A DNA stretch of 64,000 bases from JAGRMG01 sp047975215 (GCA_047975215.1 JBKEDD010000129.1:1-64000); one strand, 5' to 3'. Shown: positions 53,414-63,551, counted from the first letter of the stretch. Notes: generated by a model not told the origin, from the sequence alone. A program made the numbers and translations.

Positions 53414-54598
53414 TCAGCGATATCCGACCGTGGACATCTTGCCGTCCTTGAACTCGATCTCGCGGTAGTTGCCGGCGCTTTCGCCCGGTCCGATCAGTTC
53501 GACCGAGGACGCGCCGACAAAGTCGACATCGCCGCCGTCCTTGAGGATTTGCAGCGCCTTGCCCAGATCGCCCGGAAGGATCTTCTCGCCCGGCGCGTTG
53601 GCAACATCCATGACCTTGTTCTTGTAGACGTTGGGATCGGTCGAACCGGCCGCCTGCATCGCCAGCAGTATCAGCGCGGCGGCATCATAGCTTTCCGGCG
53701 AGAAGGCGTTGGTCGGCTCGAAGCCGGCGGCCTTGCCCATCTCCTTGAACTTGTCGGGTCCGTCGCCGGCCGAGCTCGGATGCTGGCCGAAGGAACCCTC
53801 GACCTTGCTGCCGAAGTTCTCTTCCAGAGTCTCGGAAACCATGCCGTCGGGGAACATGAAGGTGTCGAACGCCCCCGAATCCAGCGCGCCGTTGATGATC
53901 CCGGCACCGCCCTGGTCGACATATCCGGCCACTACCAGAACCTCGCCGCCGGCCGACGCCAGCGCACCGACCTCGGCCGAATAGTCCGCCTTGCCGTCCT
54001 CGTGCGCGGCGTTCAGCGTGACCTTGCCGCCGGATTTCTCGAACGCGGCCTGGAAGCTGTCGGCCAGCCCCTTGCCATAGTCGTTGTTGGTATAGGTCAC
54101 GGCGACTTCCTTGACGCCACGATCGTTCAGGATGTCGGCCATCACCTGACCCTGACGGGCATCCGAGGGCGAGGTGCGGAAGAACAACCCGTCATCCTCG
54201 ATCGTGGACAGCGCCGGCGAGGTGGCGGACGGCGAGATCATCACCATGCCGTTGGGGATCGCCGCGTTTTGCAGCGAGGCGGTGGTTTCACCCGAGCACA
54301 TGCCGCCGACGATGCCGCTGACCTTGTCCGAGGTGATCAGCCGTTCGGCCGACGCGACCGCAAGGCTGGCATCGATGCAGCCGGTATCGCCGTTGACCGA
54401 CGAGACCTTGGCGCCATCCATGAAATTGCCCGAATCGTTGACTTCGGAAATCGCGAGGTTCGCGCCGGCGGCCATGTCGGGCGAGAGCGATTCCAGCGGG
54501 CCGGTAAAGCCCAGAAGAATGCCGATCTTGACGTCTTCGGCATGGGCTGCGCCAGCCATCAGTGCAGTGGCCGCAGTGGCCAGCAGTAGCTTTTTCAT
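53414..54598 (-). CDS. livJ: Branched-chain amino-acid-type ABC substrate-binding protein
   Basis: 394-residue periplasmic binding protein (type I fold, Peripla_BP_6). Signal peptide 1-20 (ending GAAHA). The mature part begins EDVKIGILLGFTGPLESL. Features such as SATSPAL, TYTNNDYGKGL and the two-lobed organisation are typical of the LivJ class. The true ligand may be an amino acid, amide or urea. First gene of the operon; ribosome site AAGGGGAG. Confidence 0.9.
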   Translation of the reverse strand: MKKLLLATAATALMAGAAHAEDVKIGILLGFTGPLESLSPDMAAGANLAISEVNDSGNFMDGAKVSSVNGDTGCIDASLAVASAERLITSDKVSGIVGGMCSGETTASLQNAAIPNGMVMISPSATSPALSTIEDDGLFFRTSPSDARQGQVMADILNDRGVKEVAVTYTNNDYGKGLADSFQAAFEKSGGKVTLNAAHEDGKADYSAEVGALASAGGEVLVVAGYVDQGGAGIINGALDSGAFDTFMFPDGMVSETLEENFGSKVEGSFGQHPSSAGDGPDKFKEMGKAAGFEPTNAFSPESYDAAALILLAMQAAGSTDPNVYKNKVMDVANAPGEKILPGDLGKALQILKDGGDVDFVGASSVELIGPGESAGNYREIEFKDGKMSTVGYR

Positions 54599-54738
54599 TC
54601 GTTTACTCCCCTTATTGAACCAATTGTTCGGCCATGACCCTAGGCAAGCCGGATCAAAAAGAAAAGTCCCATAAATGTGCGCCTTTTACCGGCTCGTTTC
54701 CACGAAAGGCCATCGACCGGCGCGCCCGGCGTTCTATG

Positions 54739-55860
54739 ATGTCGCCAATGCAGGGCAAGACCGCGATAAGCGCCCTGATCTGCGCGATTGTCCTGATTCT
54801 GGCCGGCACGCGGATCATGGCCCAAACCCTTCCCACCAAGGCGGGAACGGTACGGCTGGAAACGGTGCTGAGCGGCCTCGACGTTCCCTGGGCGCTGGAT
54901 TTCCTGCCCGACCGGAGCTTTCTGGTGACTCAGCGCGGCGGTTCTCTGTTGCTGGTCAGGGGCGGCCATGCCCGCCAGGTCGCGGGAACGCCGTCGGTCT
55001 GGGCGCAAGGGCAGGGCGGGTTGCTCGATGTCATGGTGCCGCGCGACTTCGCCGCCACCGGCGAGGTGTTCCTGACCTTCGCCCGCGCCCGGGCCGGTGG
55101 CGCATCGACGGCGCTGGCGGTCGGGCGGCTGGATACCGGCGCGGCACGGCTTCGCGATCTGCGGGTTATCTTTCAGGCGAGACCGGGCAGCCATGGCGGG
55201 CGGCATTTCGGCTCGCGCGTGCTCGAGGCCCCCGATGGCACGCTGATTCTGACACTGGGCGAACGCGGCGAGGCCACAAGCGCGCAGGACAGGAGCAGCC
55301 ACAACGGGTCCGTCCTGCGGCTGGCCCGTGACGGATCGGTGCCAGCCGACAACCCGTTTGTCGGCCAGGAGGGGATACTGCCCGAAATCTGGTCCTACGG
55401 CCACCGCAACCCGCAGGGTGCGGCGCTGGATGCTACGGGAAACCTCTGGGTGGTGGAACATGGGGCACGGGGCGGGGACGAGATCAACCGCATTCGCAAG
55501 GGCGCCAATTACGGCTGGCCGGTGATCGCCTACGGGCGCCACTATTCCGGCGCGAAGATCGGCGTGGGTACGTCGAAACCGGGCATGGAACAGCCCGAAT
55601 TCCATTGGGATCCGTCAATCGCACCTTCGGGGATGATGATCTATTCGGGCAAGCTGTGGCCGCAATGGCGCGGACATTTCTTTGTCGGGTCGCTGAAATT
55701 CGACCATATCAGCCGCCTGTCGGGCCACCCGCTGCGAGAGTCCGAACGCATCGCCGGCCCCGAAACCGGGCGCGTGCGCGACGTTATCGAGGCACCCGAC
55801 GGGTCGATCTGGTTCGTTTCGCAAACCCGGGGTGCGGTCTATCGCATGACACCGGGCTGA
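54739..55860 (+). CDS. PQQ-type soluble aldose/sorbosone dehydrogenase
   Basis: 373 residues with an N-terminal signal segment (hydrophobic 10-28, then MAQTLP) and a six-bladed beta propeller of the glucose/sorbosone dehydrogenase (YliI/Asd) family: GLDVPWALDFLPD, GQGGLLDVMV, HGGRHFGSRV, SYGHRNPQG, EHGARGGDEIN and NYGWPVIAYG. It probably oxidises sugars in the periplasm with PQQ. The start is uncertain among ATGs at 54736, 54739 and 54748; none has a clear ribosome site. Confidence 0.88.
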   Translation: MSPMQGKTAISALICAIVLILAGTRIMAQTLPTKAGTVRLETVLSGLDVPWALDFLPDRSFLVTQRGGSLLLVRGGHARQVAGTPSVWAQGQGGLLDVMVPRDFAATGEVFLTFARARAGGASTALAVGRLDTGAARLRDLRVIFQARPGSHGGRHFGSRVLEAPDGTLILTLGERGEATSAQDRSSHNGSVLRLARDGSVPADNPFVGQEGILPEIWSYGHRNPQGAALDATGNLWVVEHGARGGDEINRIRKGANYGWPVIAYGRHYSGAKIGVGTSKPGMEQPEFHWDPSIAPSGMMIYSGKLWPQWRGHFFVGSLKFDHISRLSGHPLRESERIAGPETGRVRDVIEAPDGSIWFVSQTRGAVYRMTPG

Positions 55861-55914
55861 CAGACAGGCCAGCCGGCGCTAGGCTGAACAAGACCCGTTT
55901 GCCGGAGGTTCGCC

Positions 55915-56331
55915 ATGCGCCAGATACTGATCGTCCTGTTCGCCCTGCTGCCGGTTTGCGCCATTGCCCAGGAACGGGATTCCCGTTTTGCCGACTATGC
56001 CGCCTATGCCGAATTCGCCGACAGCCGCATCGCCCGGCGCGAGTTCATCGAACTGATCCAGGTACTGGGCGGACGCGACGAATATACCCCCGAACAGCTT
56101 AGGTCTCTGCAAGGCCGCTTCGTGGCGATCTACCCGGTCGATTTCATCGGGCGCGCGGTGGTGAAAGAGACAGACCTTGGCGCCGGTTTCCGCCAGGAGA
56201 TGCGCATCTACTGGAATCAGGGCAGCGGGTATCTGTACTTCTACGCCATGCTGCACGAACGCGACGACGAGATCGTGGTGCTGAACTTCGTGCTGAACAG
56301 CGACGTAAGCAAGGTGCTGGCGGAATTCTGA
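55915..56331 (+). CDS. Small exported protein, unknown function
   Basis: 138 residues with signal peptide (1-18, ending CAIA). The mature part contains DYAAYAEFADSRIARREFIELIQVLGGRDEYT and an aromatic-rich C-terminus (GSGYLYFYAMLHERDDE). No family recognised. Ribosome site CCGGAGG. It follows the sugar dehydrogenase by 54 bp and may share its transcript. Confidence 0.75.
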   Translation: MRQILIVLFALLPVCAIAQERDSRFADYAAYAEFADSRIARREFIELIQVLGGRDEYTPEQLRSLQGRFVAIYPVDFIGRAVVKETDLGAGFRQEMRIYWNQGSGYLYFYAMLHERDDEIVVLNFVLNSDVSKVLAEF

Positions 56332-56342
56332 CGGCGGCGCCG

Positions 56343-57347
56343 TCAGACCGACAGCCGCGAGCCGTGCGCGCCGCGCTCGCGGTAGGGCGTCGTGTTGTAG
56401 TGCGCCCGGTAGCACTTGGAGAAATGCGAAGGCGACGCGAAGCCGCAGGCCAGCGCAACATTGATCACGCTCATGTCGGTCTGCATAAGCAGGTTGCGCG
56501 CTTTCTGAAGCCGCAACTCCATGTAGTACCGCTTGGGGCTTCGGTTCAGGTAGCGGCGGAACAGCCGTTCGAGCTGCCGGGTGGACATGCCGACCTCCTG
56601 TGCCAGAAGCGACGGGCTGATCGGTTCCTCTATGTTGTGCTCCATCTTCTGGATCACCAGGCTCAGCTTGGGGTGGCGCACACCGATCCGGGTGGGGACG
56701 GAAAGGCGCTGGGTGTCCTGATCGGTGCGGATCGAGGAATAGATCTGCTGATCGGCCACGGCATTGGCGAGTTCCTCGCCGTGATCGCGGGCGATCAGGC
56801 TCAGCATCAGGTCGATCGACGACGTGCCCCCGGCGGTCGTCATCCGGTTGCCGTCGACCACGAACACCGACTTGGTCAGCGTCACTTCGTCGAACTCCTC
56901 GGCAAAGCTGTCGGCGTTTTCCCAGTGGATCGTCGCCTTCCGGCCATCCAGAAGCCCGGCCTTGGCAAGCGTGTAGGCGGCCGTGCACAAGCCGCCGATC
57001 ACCAGCCCCTTGCGCGATTCCCGGCGCAGCCAGGCGAGCAGCTTTTTCGACGTGGCCTTCTGCACGTCGATCCCGCCGCAGACCAGAATGGTATCGTCGC
57101 GCTGCAATTCGGTCAGGTCACTGTCGAGCCTGAACGTGGTTCCGGCGGAACAGCAAGCCTCCTGCCCGCCCTCGCCGACCAGGGACCAGACGTATAGCGG
57201 GCGGTCGGCCATCCGGTTGGCGATGCGCAGGCATTCCACGCCCGAGGCGAACGAGAGCAGCGTGAACCGGTCCAGCAGAACGAAGACGAACCGGCGCGGA
57301 CGGTCCGGGGCGTTGTCGATGGCGACGACCTGACGTTGCTCGGTCAT
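56343..57347 (-). CDS. GlxA family AraC-type transcriptional regulator
   Basis: 334 residues. An N-terminal DJ-1/PfpI-like domain (about 18-190), with the family stretch GLCTAAYTLAKAGLLDGRKATIHWE, precedes a C-terminal AraC double helix-turn-helix (about 230-325: SPSLLAQEVGMSTRQLERLFRRYLNRSPKRYY and ACGFASPSHFSKCYR). The architecture matches GbdR/CdhR regulators of betaine and carnitine catabolism, but the effector cannot be read from sequence. Start follows AAAGGACC. Divergent from the DAHP synthase gene. Confidence 0.9.
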   Translation of the reverse strand: MTEQRQVVAIDNAPDRPRRFVFVLLDRFTLLSFASGVECLRIANRMADRPLYVWSLVGEGGQEACCSAGTTFRLDSDLTELQRDDTILVCGGIDVQKATSKKLLAWLRRESRKGLVIGGLCTAAYTLAKAGLLDGRKATIHWENADSFAEEFDEVTLTKSVFVVDGNRMTTAGGTSSIDLMLSLIARDHGEELANAVADQQIYSSIRTDQDTQRLSVPTRIGVRHPKLSLVIQKMEHNIEEPISPSLLAQEVGMSTRQLERLFRRYLNRSPKRYYMELRLQKARNLLMQTDMSVINVALACGFASPSHFSKCYRAHYNTTPYRERGAHGSRLSV

Positions 57348-57516
57348 GGCGTGACGGTCCTTTGAAATCGCAAGCCGGGCGCACCCGCCCGCCAGCTGCA
57401 CGATTTCACCTTGTTCAGAGGCGGAATGCGGCGTCAAGGGTCGCAAAACGGATATGGCTTCCCCCGGCCGGCTTTTGTATAGAGACCCCCTGACAGCAGT
57501 TCCGAGGATCCCAGCG

Positions 57517-58887
57517 ATGACCGAGTGGCAAAAGACCGGCTGGCGCGACAAACCGCGCGTCCAGATGCCCGACTATACCGAGCCGGGCGCGCTGGAACGG
57601 GTCGAGGCGCAGCTTGCCAAGTATCCGCCGCTGGTCTTTGCCGGCGAAGCGCGCCGACTGCGCGCGCATCTGGGCGCGGCCTCGCGCGGCGAGGCGTTCC
57701 TGCTTCAGGGCGGCGACTGCGCCGAGAGCTTTGAGCAGTTCAGCGCCAACGGCATCCGCGATACCTTCAAGATCATGCTGCAAATGGCCATGGTGCTGAC
57801 CTTTGGCGCCAAGGTGCCGGTCATCAAGGTGGGCCGCATGGCCGGCCAGTTCGCCAAGCCGCGCAGCGCGCCGACCGAAACCGTCGAGGGCGTCGAACTG
57901 CCCAGCTATCGCGGCGATATCATCAACGAACTGGCATTCACGGCGCAGGCGCGCATTCCGGATCCGGCCAGGATGTTGCAGGCCTATACCCAGGCCGCCG
58001 CGACGCTGAACCTGCTGCGTGCCTTTTCCACCGGCGGTTTCGCCGACATGAGCCGGGTACATTCCTGGACGCTGGGATTTACCGACGATCAGGAGGTTCA
58101 GAAATACAGCGAGATCGCCAACCGCATCCAGGACACCATCGACTTCATGGGCGCGGCCGGCATCACCGCCAATACCACGCACGAGTTTTCCACCGTCGAG
58201 TTCTATACCAGCCATGAAAGTCTGCTGCTGGAATACGAAGAGGCGCTGACACGGCTCGATTCCACGTCCGGCAAATGGCTGGCGGGGTCGGGGCATTTCC
58301 TGTGGATCGGTGATCGCACCCGGCAGCCCGACGGCGCGCATGTCGAGTTTCTGCGCGGCGTGCAGAACCCGATCGGGCTGAAATGCGGGCCGTCCATGAC
58401 GCCCGGAGAACTGAAACGCCTGATGGCGCGGCTGAACCCCGGCAACGAACCGGGCCGCCTGACGCTGATCACCCGGTTCGGCGCCGGAAGTGTGGCCGAA
58501 CATCTGCCCCCCCTGATCCGCGCGGTTCAGGAGGAGGAGGCAAGCATTCTGTGGGTCTGCGACCCCATGCACGGCAACACCATCAAATCCTCCACCGGTT
58601 ACAAGACGCGCCCGTTCAATTCGGTGCTGCGCGAGGTGCGCGAGTTCTTCGCCATTCACGCCGACGAGGGTACCGTGCCCGGCGGCGTGCATTTCGAAAT
58701 GACCGGCCAGGACGTGACCGAATGCACCGGCGGCGTCCGCGCGGTCAGCGAGGAAGACCTGTCGGATCGCTACCATACCGCCTGCGATCCGCGGCTGAAC
58801 GCAAGCCAGTCGCTGGAACTGGCGTTCCTGGTGGCCGAGGAACTGACACGGCTGCGCGAATTGCGCCGCAACCGGGCCGCCGGCTGA
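57517..58887 (+). CDS. Class II 3-deoxy-7-phosphoheptulonate (DAHP) synthase
   Basis: 456 residues. It condenses phosphoenolpyruvate and erythrose 4-phosphate, the first step of the shikimate pathway. Class II (plant-like) signatures include FAGEARRL, LLQGGDCAESF, the GRMAGQFAKPRS loop, TSHE, VGQN-like positions and CDPMHGNT with metal ligands. Ribosome site CCGAGGATCC. It is followed at 1 bp by a histidine phosphatase gene. Confidence 0.95.
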   Translation: MTEWQKTGWRDKPRVQMPDYTEPGALERVEAQLAKYPPLVFAGEARRLRAHLGAASRGEAFLLQGGDCAESFEQFSANGIRDTFKIMLQMAMVLTFGAKVPVIKVGRMAGQFAKPRSAPTETVEGVELPSYRGDIINELAFTAQARIPDPARMLQAYTQAAATLNLLRAFSTGGFADMSRVHSWTLGFTDDQEVQKYSEIANRIQDTIDFMGAAGITANTTHEFSTVEFYTSHESLLLEYEEALTRLDSTSGKWLAGSGHFLWIGDRTRQPDGAHVEFLRGVQNPIGLKCGPSMTPGELKRLMARLNPGNEPGRLTLITRFGAGSVAEHLPPLIRAVQEEEASILWVCDPMHGNTIKSSTGYKTRPFNSVLREVREFFAIHADEGTVPGGVHFEMTGQDVTECTGGVRAVSEEDLSDRYHTACDPRLNASQSLELAFLVAEELTRLRELRRNRAAG

Positions 58888-58888
58888 C

Positions 58889-59557
58889 ATGGACCGGGCG
58901 GAACCGAAGGAATATCGCCAGCATGTCTATCGCCCGCCGCGCGGCGCGGCCGATCTGCTGCTGATCCGCCACGGCGAAAGCGAACCGGCGCGGCCGGGGC
59001 AGTCGTTTCCGATGAAGGACGGCCATGGCGACCCCGCGCTGCACCCGGCGGGCGAGATGCAGGCCGCGGCCGTGGGCGAGCGGCTGAAATCGGAACCCCT
59101 GGCGGCGATCTACGTCACCACGCTCCGGCGCACCCATCAGACCGCGGCACCGCTGGCCGCGCATCTGGGGCTGACCCCGGTGATCGAGCCGGACCTGCGC
59201 GAGGTGCATCTTGGCGAATGGGACGGCGGGCTTTACCGCATCCGTGCGGCACAGGGCGATCCCGCCTTCGCACGCGCCCGGGCGCGCCAGGAATGGGGCG
59301 AGTTGCCGGGCGCCGAAACCACCGCCGCGCTGCATGCGCGGGTGCGCGCCGGGCTGATGCGCATCGCTGCGCGCCATGGCGATCAGCGGGTCGCGGTATT
59401 CGTGCACGGCGGGGTGATCGGGGCGGCGCTGGCCCTGGCCTGCGGCGCGCAACCCTTCGCGTTCAACGGCGCCGCCAACGGTTCGATCAGCCGCCTGGTG
59501 ATACGGGGCGAGGAAATGACGATCCGTGGCTTCAACGACTGCGCGCATCTGGGCTGA
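58889..59557 (+). CDS. Histidine phosphatase superfamily protein
   Basis: 222 residues. The catalytic motif LIRHGES lies at about 24-30, with a second His in VAVFVHGGVIG and an acid in LREVHLGEWDGG. It resembles phosphoglycerate-mutase-like phosphatases; the substrate is unknown. It starts one base after the DAHP synthase stop, so the two are translationally linked. Confidence 0.9.
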   Translation: MDRAEPKEYRQHVYRPPRGAADLLLIRHGESEPARPGQSFPMKDGHGDPALHPAGEMQAAAVGERLKSEPLAAIYVTTLRRTHQTAAPLAAHLGLTPVIEPDLREVHLGEWDGGLYRIRAAQGDPAFARARARQEWGELPGAETTAALHARVRAGLMRIAARHGDQRVAVFVHGGVIGAALALACGAQPFAFNGAANGSISRLVIRGEEMTIRGFNDCAHLG

Positions 59558-59596
59558 CACGTTGCGCACCCGGCGGTATTCCTGCGGTGCCGCGAC

Positions 59597-60592
59597 TCAG
59601 TCCATCGTGACCACGATCTTGCCGATCGCCTTGCGCTCTTGCAGCATCTCCAACGCGTCACCGGCGCGTTCCAGCGGGAAACGGGCGCTGATCTGCGGCC
59701 TGATCTCGCCGCGGGAATAGAGGCCGAACAGTTCCTTCATGTTCTGCGCATGGCCTTCGGGGTCGCGAAACACCCAGGCACCCCAGAACACACCGACGAT
59801 CTGGGTCACTTTCAGCAGGGTCAGGTTCAAGGGGATTTTCGGTATTCCCGCCGCAAACCCCACCACGAGAAAGCGCCCCATCCAGGCCAGTGACCGGATC
59901 GCGGGCTCGGCATAATCGCCGCCGACCGCGTCATAGACCACGTGCACGCCCTCGGGCCCGGCCAGGCGCTTGATCTCGCCCGCCAGCGCCTTTTGCGCGT
60001 CGCGGTCCATCTCGCGCGGGTAGACGATGGTTTCGTCGGCGCCGATCCGGTGGCAGAATTCGGCCTTGTCGGGGGAAGATACCGCCGCGATCACCCGCGC
60101 GCCGGCCGCACGGCCCAGTTCAACAGCCGCCGCCCCGACCCCGCCCGCGGCACCCAGCACAAGCAGGGTTTCGCCCCGTTTCATCTGTGCCCGGTCCTTC
60201 AGCGCGTGGTGCGAGGTGCCGTAGGTAAAAAGGAGGCAGGCCGCATCCTCGAACGGGATATCGTCGGGGATCTTGACCACGCGTTCGGCGGCAACGCAGA
60301 GGCTTGTGGCAAATCCACCATGGCCGGTCAGCGCCATCACCCGATCCCCCACGGACAGGCCGCCGACGTTTTTGCCCACCGCGTCGATCTCGCCGGCAAC
60401 CTCGCCCCCCGGCGCGAAGGGGCGGGGCGGTTTCACCTGGTAGAGGTCGCGGATGATCAGCACATCGGGATAGTTGACCCCCGCCGCCCGGACCCGGATG
60501 CGCACCTCGCCGCTGGCCGGCTCAGGGTCCGGCAGCGTGGTCAGTTCCAGCGTTTCCGGCCCACCTGCGGCCGTGCTCAACATCGCTTGCAT
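59597..60592 (-). CDS. Zinc-independent NAD(P)H:quinone/enoyl reductase (MDR family)
   Basis: 331 residues. GroES-like N-terminus with AAGVNYPDVLIIRDLYQVKP and PGGEVAGEI, the nucleotide-binding AAGGVGAAAVELGRA and the NADPH-preferring SSPDKAEF. No zinc ligands. It resembles QorA-like quinone reductases. Start after GAGGAAAAG. It converges on the histidine phosphatase gene and diverges from the first SDR. Confidence 0.9.
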   Translation of the reverse strand: MQAMLSTAAGGPETLELTTLPDPEPASGEVRIRVRAAGVNYPDVLIIRDLYQVKPPRPFAPGGEVAGEIDAVGKNVGGLSVGDRVMALTGHGGFATSLCVAAERVVKIPDDIPFEDAACLLFTYGTSHHALKDRAQMKRGETLLVLGAAGGVGAAAVELGRAAGARVIAAVSSPDKAEFCHRIGADETIVYPREMDRDAQKALAGEIKRLAGPEGVHVVYDAVGGDYAEPAIRSLAWMGRFLVVGFAAGIPKIPLNLTLLKVTQIVGVFWGAWVFRDPEGHAQNMKELFGLYSRGEIRPQISARFPLERAGDALEMLQERKAIGKIVVTMD

Positions 60593-60775
60593 GGCGCTTT
60601 TCCTCGTTGTCGCGCCCGCCACGGGGCCCTTGTGACGCGAAGTCTTTCGGTGCCGCTCCAGGTTGTCAATCAGTTAACGAAATGTAATTCTGCACAGCGG
60701 AACGGGCCCGTATCCGGCAATCGCGGGCATCAGGCGCGCTCTCGCGGGGGCGCGGGGATTCTTGAAGGAAATGAC

Positions 60776-61597
60776 ATGACACCGGACTCGCTGTTCACTT
60801 TGCAAGACAAGACCGCCCTGATCACCGGCGGCGCCACCGGCATCGGGCGCATGGCGGCCGAGGCGCTGGTGAACGCCGGTGCCCGTGTGCTGATTGCCTC
60901 GCGCAAGGGCGCGGCCTGCGAGGCCGTGGCCAAGGAACTGAATGCCGCCGGCGCGCCCGGCAGCGCCGAGGGTTTCGCCGGTGACGTGGGCAGCGAAGAA
61001 GGCATCGACGCGCTGGTTGCCGAGGTGAAGAGCCGCACCCAGGCCCTTGATATTCTGATGAATAATTCCGGGACAACCTGGGGCGCGCCGCTGGGTCAAT
61101 TCCCGCACCGTGCCTGGGAACGGGTGATGAGCGTCAATGTCGCCGGGCTGTTCGACCTGACCCAGAAACTGCTGCCGCTGCTGATCGCTGGAAGCAGCGA
61201 GGACGACCCCGCGCGGGTGGTCAATGTCGGCTCGGTCATGGGTGAAATACCCTTGGGCGACGGCGCCTATTCCTATGCGGCGTCCAAGGCGGCGGTATTG
61301 CACATGACGAAGATCTTGGCCAAGGAACTGGCCGGCCGGCACATCACCGTCAATGCGCTGGCGCCGGGGCCGTTCGTGTCGAACATGACCGCATTCGCAA
61401 CCGGCGATGCGGACAGGCGCGCCCGGGTCGGGGCCGACGTGCCGCTGGGCCGGGTCGGACGAAAGGAAGACATCGCCGGGTGCATGCTGTTTCTCTGCGG
61501 GCAGGGCGGGGCATACGTCACGGGGGCGGTGATTCCGGTTTCCGGGGGCATCAACGTGCAGACCGGCGGCAACATATTTGCCGGCGCACTGGAATAG
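60776..61597 (+). CDS. Short-chain dehydrogenase/reductase
   Basis: 273 residues with the classical SDR features TGGATGIG (17-24), NNSG and the catalytic YAASK (Y167, K171). The start after GAAGGAAATGAC is the second of two overlapping ATGs. Substrate unknown; position with acyl-CoA genes suggests a 3-oxoacyl or hydroxyacyl substrate. Confidence 0.88.
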   Translation: MTPDSLFTLQDKTALITGGATGIGRMAAEALVNAGARVLIASRKGAACEAVAKELNAAGAPGSAEGFAGDVGSEEGIDALVAEVKSRTQALDILMNNSGTTWGAPLGQFPHRAWERVMSVNVAGLFDLTQKLLPLLIAGSSEDDPARVVNVGSVMGEIPLGDGAYSYAASKAAVLHMTKILAKELAGRHITVNALAPGPFVSNMTAFATGDADRRARVGADVPLGRVGRKEDIAGCMLFLCGQGGAYVTGAVIPVSGGINVQTGGNIFAGALE

Positions 61598-61606
61598 GAG
61601 GCAGGG

Positions 61607-62536
61607 ATGAACATTCGATTCGACGGCCGCGTTGCCATCGTCACCGGCGCCGGGACCGGCCTCGGGCGCTGTCATGCCCTCGGGCTGGCGGCGCGCGGCG
61701 CGAAACTGGTTATCAACGATCTGGGCGCCTCGACCGCGGGCGAGGGTCAGTCCTCGGACGCCGCGCAATCGGTGGTGCGCGAAATCCGCGATGCCGGGGG
61801 CGAGGCCATCGCCCATGGCGCCGATGTCTCAAGCGAGGCGCAGGTGGCCGACATGGTGGCGCAGACGATGGCGCAATGGGGGCGCATCGACATTCTGGTA
61901 AACAATGCCGGCATCCTGCGCGACAAGAGCTTTGGCAAGATGACGATGGCCGATTTCCGCAAGGTGGTGGACGTGCATCTGATCGGCAGCGCGGTCTGTG
62001 CGCATGCCGTCTGGCCGATCATGCGCGATCAGAAATACGGGCGCATCGTCATGACGGCGTCCGGGTCGGGCCTTTACGGCAATTTCGGCCAGGCCAATTA
62101 CGGTGCCGCCAAGGCCGGGGTCATGGGCCTGATGAACGTGCTGCATCTGGAAGGTGCGCGCGACAACATCCGCGTCAACACGCTGGCGCCCACGGCCGCC
62201 ACGCGAATGACCGAGGATCTGCTGCCCGAACAGGCGCTGGACTTGCTGGCGCCCGAAAAGATCACCCCCGGCCTGCTGTATCTGGTCAGCGAGGATGCGC
62301 CGTCGCGCACAATTCTGGCCGCCGGGGCAGGGTGCTATGCGCAAACCCGCGTACTGGAGACCGAAGGCGTGCTGCTGGAGGACGACACCAATACGCCCGA
62401 GGGCGTGGCTGCGCGCTTTGCGGAAATCGCCGCGCCCGAGGGCCAGCGGGAACTGACGGATGCGTTCTCGCAAACCCGCAAATACGCGATCAAGGCGGCG
62501 CGGGCGCGTGGCCTCAACCTGTCATGGAGCGATTGA
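61607..62536 (+). CDS. MFE-2-like 3-hydroxyacyl-CoA dehydrogenase (SDR)
   Basis: 309 residues. TGAGTGLGRCHALGLAARGAKLVINDLG, NNAGILRDKSF and Y165/K169 (YGAAK) match the dehydrogenase domain of peroxisomal multifunctional enzyme 2. The C-terminus has the extra segment typical of that group. It probably oxidises (3R)-hydroxyacyl-CoA. It is 9 bp after the preceding SDR and 1 bp before the next gene. Confidence 0.86.
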   Translation: MNIRFDGRVAIVTGAGTGLGRCHALGLAARGAKLVINDLGASTAGEGQSSDAAQSVVREIRDAGGEAIAHGADVSSEAQVADMVAQTMAQWGRIDILVNNAGILRDKSFGKMTMADFRKVVDVHLIGSAVCAHAVWPIMRDQKYGRIVMTASGSGLYGNFGQANYGAAKAGVMGLMNVLHLEGARDNIRVNTLAPTAATRMTEDLLPEQALDLLAPEKITPGLLYLVSEDAPSRTILAAGAGCYAQTRVLETEGVLLEDDTNTPEGVAARFAEIAAPEGQRELTDAFSQTRKYAIKAARARGLNLSWSD

Positions 62537-62537
62537 A

Positions 62538-63551
62538 TTGACCCTGCCCGCCAGCCAACGCGACGAAAGCCACCTGCCGCCGGCCCTACGCGGACTGCGC
62601 CTGCCGATGATCGCGGCACCGCTGTTCATCATCTCGGTTCCCGATCTGGTCATTGCCCAGTGCAAGGCCGGGGTCATCGGATCGTTTCCGGCACTGAATG
62701 CGCGCGAGAAGGCGGGCGAGCCGGTACAGCTCGAGTCATGGCTGATGCGCATCACCGAAGAACTGGACCGGCACAACCAGGCCAACCCGGACCGGCCGGC
62801 GGCGCCCTTTGCCGTCAACCAGATCGTGCACCGCTCGAACGCGAGGCTGGACCGCGATATCGACATTTGCGCAAAATGGAAGGTGCCGGTCTGGATCACC
62901 TCGCTGGGCGCGCGGGTAGAGGTCAACGAGGCGGCGCATTCGGCCGGCGGCGTCGTTCTGCACGACATCATCAACGACACCTTCGCGCGCAAGGCCATCG
63001 ACAAGGGCGCCGACGGGCTGATCGCGGTGGCGGCGGGCGCGGGGGGGCATGCGGGCCGACAATCGCCGTTCGCGCTGATCCGCGAGATCCGGGCCTGGTT
63101 CGACGGGCCGCTGGCGTTGTCGGGCGCCATCGCCTCGGGTCACGCGTTGCTGGCGGCACGCGCGATCGGCGCCGATTTCGGTTATGTCGGTTCGCCCTTC
63201 ATCGCCACGCACGAGGCCAACGCGCAGGAAGCCTACAAGCAGATGATCGTCGAGGGCGGGGCCGAGGATATCGTCTATTCCTCGCTTTTCACCGGCGTTC
63301 ACGGCAACTATCTCAAACGCTCGATCGAACGTGCCGGGCTTGACCCCGACAACCTGCCCGAGGCCGATCCCTCAACGATGAATTTCGCCGAAGGGTCGTC
63401 CAGGCCGAAGGCCTGGAAGGAGATCTGGGGATGCGGCCAGGGTATCGGCGACGTGCGAGAAGTGACCGGAGCGGCGGACCTGGTGGCGCGGATCGACCGA
63501 GAGTATCGCGCCGCCGGCGCCCGGCTGGCAGCGGAATTCGCCACCGCCTGA
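62538..63551 (+). CDS. Nitronate monooxygenase family flavoprotein
   Basis: 337 residues, TIM-barrel FMN enzyme: GLRLPMIAAPLFIIS, VNQIVHRSN, the glycine-rich GAGGHAGRQSPFALI and the C-terminal LSGAIASGHALLAARAIGADFGYVGSPFIAT. The family includes 2-nitropropane dioxygenase and enoyl-reductase-like members; with acyl-CoA genes around, the latter role is possible. The start appears to be TTG (62538), one base after the preceding stop; no good ATG exists upstream of the conserved MIAAPLF. Confidence 0.88.
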   Translation: MTLPASQRDESHLPPALRGLRLPMIAAPLFIISVPDLVIAQCKAGVIGSFPALNAREKAGEPVQLESWLMRITEELDRHNQANPDRPAAPFAVNQIVHRSNARLDRDIDICAKWKVPVWITSLGARVEVNEAAHSAGGVVLHDIINDTFARKAIDKGADGLIAVAAGAGGHAGRQSPFALIREIRAWFDGPLALSGAIASGHALLAARAIGADFGYVGSPFIATHEANAQEAYKQMIVEGGAEDIVYSSLFTGVHGNYLKRSIERAGLDPDNLPEADPSTMNFAEGSSRPKAWKEIWGCGQGIGDVREVTGAADLVARIDREYRAAGARLAAEFATA